From Psychrosphaera ytuae (GTDB taxonomy: Bacteria > Pseudomonadota > Gammaproteobacteria > Enterobacterales > Alteromonadaceae): 64,000 nucleotides of DNA. Under the pieces are notes generated by a model, which made no database searches, was not told the origin of the DNA, and saw nothing but the letters and a program-made list of their open reading frames with translations. Position numbers and translations under genes: made by a program. Shown here in pieces: positions 9,559 through 16,525 of this stretch (within the stretch, counting starts at the first letter, position 1; each line of letters opens with the position of its first letter). The stretch spans positions 3,100,001-3,164,000 of the forward strand of contig NZ_CP072110.1 of assembly GCF_017638545.1 (NCBI RefSeq), read 5' to 3'.

Positions 9559-9738
9559 CCAGTCAGTCCGACCAATTTAATCTAGTCTATCTCTCAGAGT
9601 GTTCAGTACACTCAATTGCAAGCAGAAGTCCCTTTGGTTTAAGAACCAGCGAAGCGGTTCACCAAATTGCCGGGAGCAATTTGGAACGCCATTCATGGCG
9701 GCCCGAAGGGCAAAAAAAACAGAACGTTTTTTGTAATT
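9559..9738 (+). repeat. tRNA-end hairpin repeat, unit 2 (180 bp)
   Basis: A direct copy of unit 1 with only scattered changes, again opening with ccagtcagtccgacca. Several changes fall in loops (cgccat tt atggcg becomes cgccat tc atggcg; the last loop aggat becomes agaac), so the main stems are kept: ccaaattgc/gcaatttgg (9662-9684), cgccat/atggcg (9687-9700), gccc/gggc (9701-9711) and aaaaaac/gtttttt (9714-9732). The small aaatcc/ggattt stem is not kept. Confidence 0.93.
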
Positions 9739-9752
9739 CCAGTCAGTCCGAC
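9739..9752 (+). repeat. third, truncated copy of the tRNA 3' end (att-like core)
   Basis: ccagtcagtccgac repeats the tRNA end exactly for 14 bp and then switches into the tyrosine recombinase remnant. It looks like an attachment-site core or a deletion junction made at one. Confidence 0.8.
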
Positions 9753-10049
9753 GTTGAACAGTTTGTGTTAGTTGATGAAGCAATTAACAGTATCTCCTCA
9801 TGGTTCAGCAAGATAACCAGTCGATTCAAGAAGCTTGAAGGCTACAAGACTGGTTTACATTCGTTTAGAGGTCACTTTGCGACAGCACTTGAAGAGATTG
9901 GTTGTCCTGAGCAACTAGCAACACAGCTGGCAGGTCATAAGCGACTATCACTGACTTATAACCTTTACAGCAAGTACCAGAACAAAGAGGAGATGTGGAG
10001 TTACATCGAGAGAATCCATGAGACTGACACTCTTTGCCTGGGCATATAG
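9753..10049 (+). pseudogene. tyrosine recombinase (phage-type integrase), C-terminal fragment
   Basis: About 98 codons encode the end of a tyrosine recombinase catalytic domain: the HSFRGHFAT block (catalytic His and Arg), LAGHKR (second His region) and LTYNLYSKY with candidate nucleophile tyrosines. The N-terminal arm-binding and core-binding domains and the first catalytic Arg are missing, so it cannot work alone. The frame is open upstream through both hairpin repeats (to an ATG at 9438), but that part has no integrase-like sequence. It probably marks decay of the element that used tRNA-Pro as its attachment site. It is convergent with the HEPN gene and 17 bp from it. Confidence 0.8.
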
Positions 10050-10066
10050 TGATTATTGAACTGTAT

Positions 10067-11299
10067 TTAGATTGTTGGAAGTTTACTGTCTAAAAAGGCT
10101 ATTTGCTTTTCCAACAACGCTTTTTGATGCTCAAGGGCTTTTGGGTCATGTGTAAAATCTAAGAAGCTAATGATGTCCTCGTACTTCGTTAGCTCTAACT
10201 CGTTGTTTATGAGAAAGTTGAAGTAGTAAGATAATGCCTTGCGCATAACGTTGCACTTAAGCTCCACTGAATTGGTTTTCTCAAAGCGGTGTATATGGTG
10301 GTTTCTATCTTGTTTTAAGCTTGCAAATAATTTTGAGTGGAACTCTCTATCGGCAAAGAGAGTTGCTAGACGGCGTGCAAGTGTCTTTTCTTCTTTTGCG
10401 TTTAACATTATTTCAGCGGAAATCCATAAGTGCAGGAATCTTAGGCTTGGGGGCTGAGTATCTAAAGCCGCTATTATTGAGTCAACTATGGTTTGGAGTC
10501 GCTTGCTAAACTTAGATTTTAGCACTTTATCTAGGTTGCTTTTTAGCTGCTGGTTAAGGAGTTGCATATTCTTAAATGAGACTGATTTGGTGGGTTCTGG
10601 GTAATCTTCACGGTAAAGGTGCGTCTCGTTATCGCAGTGAATTGAATGATATTTTCCCAGTTTTGTGAATGATGCTGATGGATACACAGCTTCTTTGTTA
10701 CTCCAATCGAACCTATTGCCAATCAAGTCTAGTTGCAGCTCAATCATTCCTCTGCACAAATTGATGACTCTTAGAGCATCATGTAAGAACGTTTTGACCC
10801 CACAGGACTTCGCTTTGACAACAACAAATGTTGTTTCACTTGGCTTGTCGCAAGCGGCATGAATGGATTTTAATTTATCTTCTCTCTCTAACTTAAGATT
10901 GTTGTCAATTGTTGATTGAAACGAGATTTCTAGTTCACCAATACTCATTGTGTCTAACTTGCACTTGTTATTGACATTTATTGTTGTAACTAAAGTGAAG
11001 TTTTTTGACTTCCTTTCTTGTGATTCGACTTTTAATTGAAATGAACTGATTAATTCATCTGCATCGACGGTGTTACTTTTTGCTCTGCACTCTCGGTATG
11101 CCTCAAAAAAGAGCTCAAGTTGGGTATCGAAGCATAAGGGAGTTTTACATGCGACATTTGAATACAAGAATTGAAGGTATAGCTCTGGATCTAGCTCCCA
11201 TTGAACATTACCTGTGTCTGTAACTTTGAACATGGGCTCAAGCTTTGCTAGAGCATGTTTTACTGTTTGTTCTGATTTGTCTTTCCAATTCGCTTTCAT
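10067..11299 (-). CDS. HEPN-domain protein, ApeA-like, partner of HIRAN protein
   Basis: A 410-residue soluble protein. The C-terminal third (about 285-390) looks like an Apea-type HEPN domain: the helix RFLHLWISAEIML, the segment LARRLATLF, and RNHHIH at about residue 331, which fits the R-x4-H signature that forms the RNase site in active HEPN proteins. The N-terminal two thirds have no motif I recognise and could be the sensor. ATG 11299 has AAGAAG five bases upstream; an in-frame GTG at 11305 would overlap the preceding HIRAN stop (GTGA). The short spacing implies coupled translation. HEPN proteins of this kind act in abortive-infection or toxin roles; that role here is inference. Confidence 0.65.
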   Translation of the reverse strand: MKANWKDKSEQTVKHALAKLEPMFKVTDTGNVQWELDPELYLQFLYSNVACKTPLCFDTQLELFFEAYRECRAKSNTVDADELISSFQLKVESQERKSKNFTLVTTINVNNKCKLDTMSIGELEISFQSTIDNNLKLEREDKLKSIHAACDKPSETTFVVVKAKSCGVKTFLHDALRVINLCRGMIELQLDLIGNRFDWSNKEAVYPSASFTKLGKYHSIHCDNETHLYREDYPEPTKSVSFKNMQLLNQQLKSNLDKVLKSKFSKRLQTIVDSIIAALDTQPPSLRFLHLWISAEIMLNAKEEKTLARRLATLFADREFHSKLFASLKQDRNHHIHRFEKTNSVELKCNVMRKALSYYFNFLINNELELTKYEDIISFLDFTHDPKALEHQKALLEKQIAFLDSKLPTI

Positions 11300-11301
11300 A
11301 A

Positions 11302-11652
11302 TCACTTCTTAAATGCTGTACTGACTTCTATGTTCACTCCAAATGGTTGACCACCAATGCCACCGGTAACATTTTTCACTTGTGCAGTTGCTCTTTTTCC
11401 GTCGTCAATCTCACCAGAAAGGTCACAAGATATGGAGCTTGATATGTAGCCGATGTGATACTTTGTGTTCTTGAAAAAGCCCTTGTGGACTATCCATGCC
11501 GCAATTGCTTCAGGGTCGAATTGGTTTTCAGGTTCTCGAATTAGAAACACACGTTGTCCTGCCTTGACGTATTTGCGTATTACTCTCTGTCGATTTGTTC
11601 CGTTAGGGCAGTCATGTGTGACACCAACTAACTTTGTGAAAAATGTACCCAT
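11302..11652 (-). CDS. HIRAN-domain protein
   Basis: The 116 residues are almost entirely one HIRAN domain: KLVGVTHDCPNG at the start, then VFLIREPENQFDPEAIA, IGYISSSIS and the closing ATAQVKNVTGG. In larger proteins (HLTF/Rad5 family) HIRAN binds 3' ends of single-stranded DNA or stalled forks; stand-alone bacterial HIRAN proteins occur in mobile and defence regions. ATG 11652 has a GGA six bases upstream; a TTG at 11658 is less likely. It is the first gene of a two-gene operon with the HEPN gene, so a DNA-structure sensor paired with an RNase is one possible reading. Confidence 0.75.
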   Translation of the reverse strand: MGTFFTKLVGVTHDCPNGTNRQRVIRKYVKAGQRVFLIREPENQFDPEAIAAWIVHKGFFKNTKYHIGYISSSISCDLSGEIDDGKRATAQVKNVTGGIGGQPFGVNIEVSTAFKK

Positions 11653-11799
11653 ACTCAATCCATGTAGTTAAGCCTAGGGTCATCGTAAAGCACTGATAAT
11701 CAGGTGTCTATAGTTGGGTTTTGGACAATGTTTCTGCCTAAAATTCTGAGAGATCAATGTGATTACTTCCTAGAAGAGGAGTCTGGATGAACATAAATA

Positions 11800-11836
11800 T
11801 TTGCACCCAAGCCGCTTATTTCTATTTGGATGCAAA
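11800..11836 (-). terminator. possible terminator after the small lipoprotein gene
   Basis: The - strand can form the 11-bp stem tttgcatccaa / ttgggtgcaaa (one G-U pair) with a 15-nt loop, followed by the AT-rich tail tattt. It sits 17 bp past the stop codon. Confidence 0.5.
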
Positions 11837-11852
11837 CTCTTCCTTATTCGAA

Positions 11853-12152
11853 CTAGCTTTTACAATTTGTTGATTCGACCATGTACTGTACTGTGTGACC
11901 GACTACATACCTAGACGCTATGTAAGAATTTACTTGGCGCTCACACCATTGCAAAGCATCTCCTTGGCTCTCGTAACCTTTTCCAGCGGCATTCCAACAT
12001 TGTTTTAAATCTTGGTCACGGTCTTCTGCGAAAAGTGCTTCTGATTTAGTGATCTTACAGGATGAGTAAGTGGATTTGGATGAACCGTCGTCGTTCGTCC
12101 CACCGCAAGCGGAAAGTACTACTGCGGTAAATATAAGTGCTAAATTTTTCAT
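11853..12152 (-). CDS. small predicted lipoprotein, unknown function
   Basis: A 99-residue protein with a classical lipoprotein signal: MKNLALIFTAVVLSACGG, with lipobox LSAC and the lipidated Cys at residue 16. The mature part is polar and has four more cysteines (YSSCK, KQCW, WCER, STNCKS), so one or two disulfides are likely in the periplasm. I recognise no family. It follows the next gene upstream with a 4-bp gap, and its AAGGGA ribosome site lies in that gene's last codons, so the two are translated together. Confidence 0.7.
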   Translation of the reverse strand: MKNLALIFTAVVLSACGGTNDDGSSKSTYSSCKITKSEALFAEDRDQDLKQCWNAAGKGYESQGDALQWCERQVNSYIASRYVVGHTVQYMVESTNCKS

Positions 12153-12156
12153 TTAC

Positions 12157-12486
12157 TTATCCCTTGTATTTAATTTTGAATGTTGGTTGAAGAACGACTT
12201 TGCTTTGGCATGGAACTACAAAGTAGTCATGCTCGACGTTCTTAACAATTAACTCTAATTCAGAAAAAAATTTACAATCCAGCGACACGCCAGTTGATGG
12301 CTTTAGGGTGATAAGTTCACCATTTATTTCAAATGATGTGGTGTACGGAGATAAGTTTTGAATCGAATGTTGGCTGTTTGTTGTTTCTGTGACCATGATA
12401 TTTGCAATTGGTGAAGTTAAGTTTTTCGCCATTTCTGCTTCAACATCCATAATAAAAACAGCCGCAAATAATGCTAACTTTTTCAT
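12157..12486 (-). CDS. small predicted secreted protein, unknown function
   Basis: From ATG 12486, which has AAGGA at good spacing, the product has 109 residues. The upstream in-frame ATG at 12597 would add 37 residues without a ribosome site. The N-terminus MKKLALFAAVFIMDVEAEMA looks like a short signal peptide, though its cleavage region is unusually acidic. The rest is a beta-type polar sequence with two cysteines (LDCKFF, VVPCQS). I know no family. It is the first gene of a pair with the lipoprotein. Confidence 0.6.
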   Translation of the reverse strand: MKKLALFAAVFIMDVEAEMAKNLTSPIANIMVTETTNSQHSIQNLSPYTTSFEINGELITLKPSTGVSLDCKFFSELELIVKNVEHDYFVVPCQSKVVLQPTFKIKYKG

Positions 12487-12728
12487 TTTAAATCCTTTAA
12501 AAAGTATTGAAATTTGAAAGCAAAGATCGACAGGTAAGTAAAAGTAAATAAACACTTTTTGAGAACCGCTATCCTTGCGTAAAATGAGGTTAAACATAAA
12601 TTGTACCTAATTCAATGACATAAAATAGTACACACATTGTTACTTATAGCTGATGTAACTTTGTTTAGTGACAGATCTTGAATATGTGATACGTTAGTTT
12701 TGAATAAAGATAACGGACAAAGATAAAA

Positions 12729-13376
12729 ATGGACTTTACCTCTCTTAAGCAGAAGCAGCGGACGACTCGTGATGCGTTTTCAGAAAGTTTAGCCTTGCGT
12801 GTTCATCGCTCTCTAAGTTGGCTTGCAAAAGCTGAAATGTGTGACCATGACCTTGACTCTGAGTTTATATTCTTGTGGATTGCATTTAACGCTGCATATG
12901 CACAAGACACTGAAGTATTAAGACATACACAGTCAGAAGCGTTCTCCCAGTTTATGAGTAAGCTTGTAAATTTGGACCAAAAAAATCGATTTTTTGAACT
13001 GGCTTGGGAGGAGTTTTCCTCAAGTATTAGAGTGTTGCTGGATAATAAGTATGTGTTTCAGCCGTTTTGGGATTACCACAACGGAAAAATAGCCGAGGAG
13101 GACTGGAAACACCGCTTTTCCAAAGCCAAAGTAAAGGCTAATCAAGCTCTCGCAAATAAACAAACAGACTTACTGATTACCATTGTTCTACAAAGGTTGT
13201 ATACCTTACGAAACCAGTTGGTTCACGGCGGGGCGACTTGGCAAAGTAGTGCTAATCGAGATCAAATACGAGATGGTAGCGCCTTTCTCCGAAAACTTGT
13301 ACCACTAACCATAGATGTGATGATGGATAACTCTTCAGAATTGTGGGGTAGTGCTAACTACCCCGTTGTTGATTGA
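12729..13376 (+). CDS. HEPN-like protein of unknown function
   Basis: A 215-residue, alpha-helical, soluble protein. Near the C-terminus the segment RLYTLRNQLVHGGATW (about 156-171) carries R-N-x3-H-G-G, the hallmark of HEPN domains, and the N-terminal helix SEFIFLWIAFNAAY (about 44-57) matches the first HEPN helix of this group. Such proteins are often annotated only as hypothetical and are common in islands, alone or beside defence genes. It is unrelated in sequence to the HEPN protein at 10067-11299 beyond the domain type. It is transcribed alone, convergent with yfcC. Confidence 0.65.
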   Translation: MDFTSLKQKQRTTRDAFSESLALRVHRSLSWLAKAEMCDHDLDSEFIFLWIAFNAAYAQDTEVLRHTQSEAFSQFMSKLVNLDQKNRFFELAWEEFSSSIRVLLDNKYVFQPFWDYHNGKIAEEDWKHRFSKAKVKANQALANKQTDLLITIVLQRLYTLRNQLVHGGATWQSSANRDQIRDGSAFLRKLVPLTIDVMMDNSSELWGSANYPVVD

Positions 13377-13381
13377 CGCAC

Positions 13382-13407
13382 AAAAAAGCCCACATGAAGT
13401 GGGCTTG
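13382..13407 (-). terminator. yfcC terminator
   Basis: The stem agcccac / gtgggct with loop atgaa has six A before it on the + strand, giving a T-run for the - strand gene. For the + strand HEPN gene the tail is not T-rich. Confidence 0.85.
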
Positions 13408-13411
13408 AGAA

Positions 13412-14854
13412 CTAATTAGTTTCGGTGCTTGTTGAAACATCGTTAAGCGAGTTTAAGTCTGGCTGCACGTCTCGACCGTAATCAAAAGTGACAGCTAAAA
13501 CTAAGACGAGTGAAGCTGCCGCCATTAGTTTAAGCATCAGTGGCATACAGAATCTAAACCACAAGTGATATGGCACTCCCGCCATACCAATGATCCCCAT
13601 CAAAACGGCATTTGTAGGGACTATCATATTCGAGAAGCCATCACCAAATTGATAAGCCAATACGACGATTTGGCGATTAACGCCGACTAGGTCACCCACT
13701 GGCGTGAGCAAAGGAATTGTCACATACGCCTGGCCGCTGCCAGATGGAATAAATAGGTTGAGTAAAGTTTGCATCACAAACATGCCAACAGACGCGATCT
13801 CTGAGCCGACATAAGACAGTGGATACGACATACCGTACACCAATGAATGAAGAATTTGACCGTCTTCCATGATAAGCGCTATACCACGGGCAACACCGAT
13901 AAGCATTGCTGTAGTGGCCAAATCTTTAACACCTTCGATAAATTGAATAGCGGTCGTGTCAGCATCTAGTTTACCAACGATAGCGGTAAATATGCCCCAC
14001 AAAATGAAAATGGCGCCCAGCTCGTATAAATACCAGCCTTTCTCTGATATACCCCAAACTGCAGTTGCAACTGTGGCAATCAAACCAAATAAAACTAATT
14101 TGTGGCGCAGTTCTAATTTAGGATAACTAGCCGTATCTTGGCCACCAAGTGGGCAAGGTAATGCTTTGGTCATTGATGCCTCGGGGTCATTTAATACTTT
14201 TTGGGCGTAGCTCCACACATGGTGAAAACCAATCAATACAAACGGAATGAACAAAGCAAGACGAAGTTCGATACCAGAGTAAACAGGAATTCCAGATACC
14301 GTTTGAGCTATCATTACTGTAAATGGGTTAAATGCCGAAATACCGTAACCTATGCCGTAGCCAGTCACCACCATACCCACGGCAGTCATGGCATCAAGGC
14401 GCATAGCTTTGCACAAGCCTACTAAAATGAGTACAAACGGGATGTACTCTCCCGCAGTACCTATGGCACCGGATGCGATTGAAAAACAAAACACCACCAT
14501 AAAAATAAGCATGCTTGGGTTAGTACCAAATCGCTCTAACAAGTATCCGATGAGGGCATCAATCGTACCTGTAGCACGGGCAATCGCTAGTACACCACCG
14601 ACAATAAAGACAAAAAAGATGATGTCTTGGGCTGCCGCAAGCGCCCTTGGAATCGCAACCAAAAAGTCCATAGGGGTCAAACGAATTTGTTCTTGGGCTA
14701 GCGCAAACGTGCCTGGAACGACAGACGTGCGGCCATTATCTAGGGTAATGGTTTCGAAGTAACCTTGCGGGACAATCCAAGTTGCAATGTAAGCAACTAA
14801 CATCATGCCCAATAGTAAGATCAGAGTATGAGGAACTTTAAACGTTTTAGTCAT
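13412..14854 (-). CDS. yfcC: YfcC family membrane carrier (DcuC/ArcD-like superfamily)
   Basis: A 480-residue polytopic inner-membrane protein with about 12 hydrophobic segments. Family signs are the start VPHTLILLLGMML...WIVPQGYFE, the SGAIGTAGEYIPF block (about 140-155), GYGIGYGISAFNPFT (about 175-190) and IPSGSGQAYVTIPLLTP (about 375-390), all typical of YfcC. Relatives move dicarboxylates or basic amino acids; YfcC substrate is not settled, so I give none. ATG 14854 is preferred; the upstream ATG adds 21 residues before the first membrane segment. Confidence 0.88.
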   Translation of the reverse strand: MTKTFKVPHTLILLLGMMLVAYIATWIVPQGYFETITLDNGRTSVVPGTFALAQEQIRLTPMDFLVAIPRALAAAQDIIFFVFIVGGVLAIARATGTIDALIGYLLERFGTNPSMLIFMVVFCFSIASGAIGTAGEYIPFVLILVGLCKAMRLDAMTAVGMVVTGYGIGYGISAFNPFTVMIAQTVSGIPVYSGIELRLALFIPFVLIGFHHVWSYAQKVLNDPEASMTKALPCPLGGQDTASYPKLELRHKLVLFGLIATVATAVWGISEKGWYLYELGAIFILWGIFTAIVGKLDADTTAIQFIEGVKDLATTAMLIGVARGIALIMEDGQILHSLVYGMSYPLSYVGSEIASVGMFVMQTLLNLFIPSGSGQAYVTIPLLTPVGDLVGVNRQIVVLAYQFGDGFSNMIVPTNAVLMGIIGMAGVPYHLWFRFCMPLMLKLMAAASLVLVLAVTFDYGRDVQPDLNSLNDVSTSTETN

Positions 14855-15096
14855 TGTTTTTATTAGCCTATTCCATAAGTAAACGAACGTTTTGGGTAAT
14901 CTTGAATTGAGTATCAAAATTATAGTGACGCTAGGTTAATCAGTAACTGCATACAATACAACCGAAAAGCCAAAGCTAGTAAACAACGGCCCATATCAAA
15001 AAAATAATTATCCTTTACGACAAATATTATTCGCTTTTCTGCGTTTAAAAACAGGCGTACGTTCGCGATTAGTTTAACTAGGAGCTAAATGCCACA

Positions 15097-15369
15097 ATGA
15101 AAAAATCACTTTTATCGGTTTTGTTAACCTTATCGTTAGCCGTTGCGTCGTCAGTTTCGTTTGCACAAACTGAAGACGAAGATGCAGATGTAGAAACCCT
15201 AAAAGAAATTTATGAATTCTGTGTATCGCAAGAAGAGTCGACACCAGAAGACAAAAGTTTACTCAAGTGTATAAACGAAGAGCTTGAGTACGGTGGTTTT
15301 AATAAATTTAAAACTATTGCTGAAGTAAAACAACGTATAGGTGAAGAGGTTACGTATGAATCATTCTAA
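15097..15369 (+). CDS. small secreted acidic protein, unknown function
   Basis: 90 residues: a clear Sec signal peptide (MKKSLLSVLLTLSLAVASSVSFAQ, cut after SFA) and an acidic, helical mature part with two cysteines (FCVS and LKCIN), which may form a disulfide. I recognise no family. The AGGAG ribosome site at 15080-15084 is 12 bp from this ATG but only 4 bp from a three-codon ORF whose stop overlaps the ATG. Its end overlaps the next gene by 14 bp. Confidence 0.75.
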   Translation: MKKSLLSVLLTLSLAVASSVSFAQTEDEDADVETLKEIYEFCVSQEESTPEDKSLLKCINEELEYGGFNKFKTIAEVKQRIGEEVTYESF

Positions 15370-15544
15370 TGATGAATACGATGCTTACGAACTCGTAAGC
15401 GAAGCGAACAAAAGCGCTCGTCAAAAACGCTTTGAAACGCAAAAACGTATCTACGAATTAAAAGAGAAACACAAGTTAAAACGCGAACAGCGTGATTACT
15501 TTGATGATGACTCTTACGATGAAGAGTACGACGTTTACTTTTAA
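15356..15544 (+). CDS. small highly charged cytosolic protein, unknown function
   Basis: 62 residues from ATG 15356, preceded by GAGG. There is no signal peptide. The middle is a Lys/Arg/Glu-rich helix (KSARQKRFETQKRIYELKEK) and the end is very acidic (DDDSYDEEYDVYF). It overlaps the end of the preceding gene in another frame, suggesting coupled translation. Small proteins of this make-up occur in related genomes, but I know of no function. Confidence 0.65.
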   Translation: MNHSNDEYDAYELVSEANKSARQKRFETQKRIYELKEKHKLKREQRDYFDDDSYDEEYDVYF

Positions 15545-15553
15545 AAAGTAATC

Positions 15554-16387
15554 CTAAAGAGAGGAAGCGTCCAATGCCTGTTTAATGACCTCTAGATTAA
15601 ACAGATGGCCGTTTCCTGCTCTTGTTACACAATAAATCGGCCGTTGGATCTGTAGTTCAGTTTCAATCAGATGGTATTTTCCAGCCGCTACATTATCACT
15701 TACTGACTCCATCGGTAAGTAAGCGAAGCCACCATTGGTGTCGATAAATTCTTGGGCTATCTTGGCCGTCGTTGTTTTAAAGCTCGGTGTTAGTTTGTGA
15801 TATGTGGCGTGTTCTTTTTGGAACGTCAGGCCCCAGTCTACAAACACATACCCCTCGTCGTTGTTATTCAGAGTGGGTTTGGTACCGACTAATGCGAGAG
15901 TAAAGTGGCCAATTAACTCACACTCAAACTCTTCGTCTTTGATAGGGTCAGTTAACAGGCCAATGTCTAATGACTTCTCGGCGATTTTTCGTTGAATGGC
16001 TTCTCGAACTGAAATTTCGGTACCCACTACAAACTCTTTGAGACCCTTAACAAGCGGTTGAATACGAGAGCTTAAAAACGCATCCCAGACATTAGGGGTT
16101 GCGGCAATGTTGATGGTGGGCTTTTGTTTGTTGACCTGTTTGAGGTGGTGCTCAGATTCGGTCAGCTGCTCGACAAGCTGTTGGGCAAAAGGCAGTAATG
16201 CTTCACCTTCGGCAGTTAGGCGCAAGTTGCTTTTGTCTCTTACAATAAGCTGTGCTCGGTAATGTTCTTCTAGCTGTTTGATTCGAGCACTGACGGCTGC
16301 TGGCGTAATGTACAAGGTTTCTGCGGCATGGCCAAAATGGCGTAGATTAGCCACTGCAATAAAGGTTTTAAAGACTCGAATGTCCAT
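15554..16387 (-). CDS. hdfR: LysR-type regulator, HdfR-like
   Basis: A 277-residue LysR-family transcription factor from ATG 16387. The N-terminal winged helix-turn-helix (about 1-60) has RHFGHAAETLYITPAAVSARIKQLE, very close to HdfR, and the C-terminal half is the effector-binding domain. In E. coli HdfR represses flhDC and the gene is divergent from maoP, exactly as here. This genome runs flagella through FlrA, with no flhDC visible in the window, so the target here is unknown. Two direct repeats in the intergenic region may be its binding sites. Confidence 0.8.
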   Translation of the reverse strand: MDIRVFKTFIAVANLRHFGHAAETLYITPAAVSARIKQLEEHYRAQLIVRDKSNLRLTAEGEALLPFAQQLVEQLTESEHHLKQVNKQKPTINIAATPNVWDAFLSSRIQPLVKGLKEFVVGTEISVREAIQRKIAEKSLDIGLLTDPIKDEEFECELIGHFTLALVGTKPTLNNNDEGYVFVDWGLTFQKEHATYHKLTPSFKTTTAKIAQEFIDTNGGFAYLPMESVSDNVAAGKYHLIETELQIQRPIYCVTRAGNGHLFNLEVIKQALDASSL

Positions 16388-16436
16388 GTTTTTCTTCAAT
16401 TCAACAAAGTCACTTGAATCTAAATAAAAATTGTCG

Positions 16437-16487
16437 TTTCGGCAAATTTTATTTGATGTTGTTTAGCAAGTTTTCGGCATAAATTTA
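16437..16487. promoter_or_regulatory. direct repeats between hdfR and maoP, candidate HdfR operator
   Basis: TTTCGGCAAATTTTA at 16437 and TTTCGGCATAAATTTA at 16472 are near-identical and 35 bp apart. They sit in the shared promoter region, where a LysR regulator would be expected to bind. Confidence 0.4.
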
Positions 16488-16525
16488 GGCCAATAAAATG
16501 TTGCATGATAAATGAGGGCAATAAA

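Larger units (their letters stand above)
9397..13380. mobile_element. remnant of an integrated genomic island at tRNA-Pro (right edge inferred)
   Basis: The region lies between tRNA-Pro, whose 3' end is duplicated, and the conserved-type gene yfcC. It holds an integrase fragment and five accessory genes with no housekeeping role. The left edge is marked by the att-like cores. I found no matching core at the right, so the edge at the yfcC terminator is inference only, and 12729-13376 could be a separate insertion. Confidence 0.45.

Noticed and set aside
9381..9752. CRISPR-like array
   Set aside because: The units are long direct repeats without unique spacers, and no cas genes are near.
9438..10049. 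Single 203-codon gene running through both hairpin repeats into the integrase end
   Set aside because: The part before 9753 is repeat and tRNA-end sequence with no protein likeness and clear RNA-type palindromes. Only the last 98 codons resemble an integrase.
12598..12728. Right-hand att core of the island
   Set aside because: I searched by eye for the tRNA end (ccagtcagtccgac) through to yfcC and found no copy on either strand.
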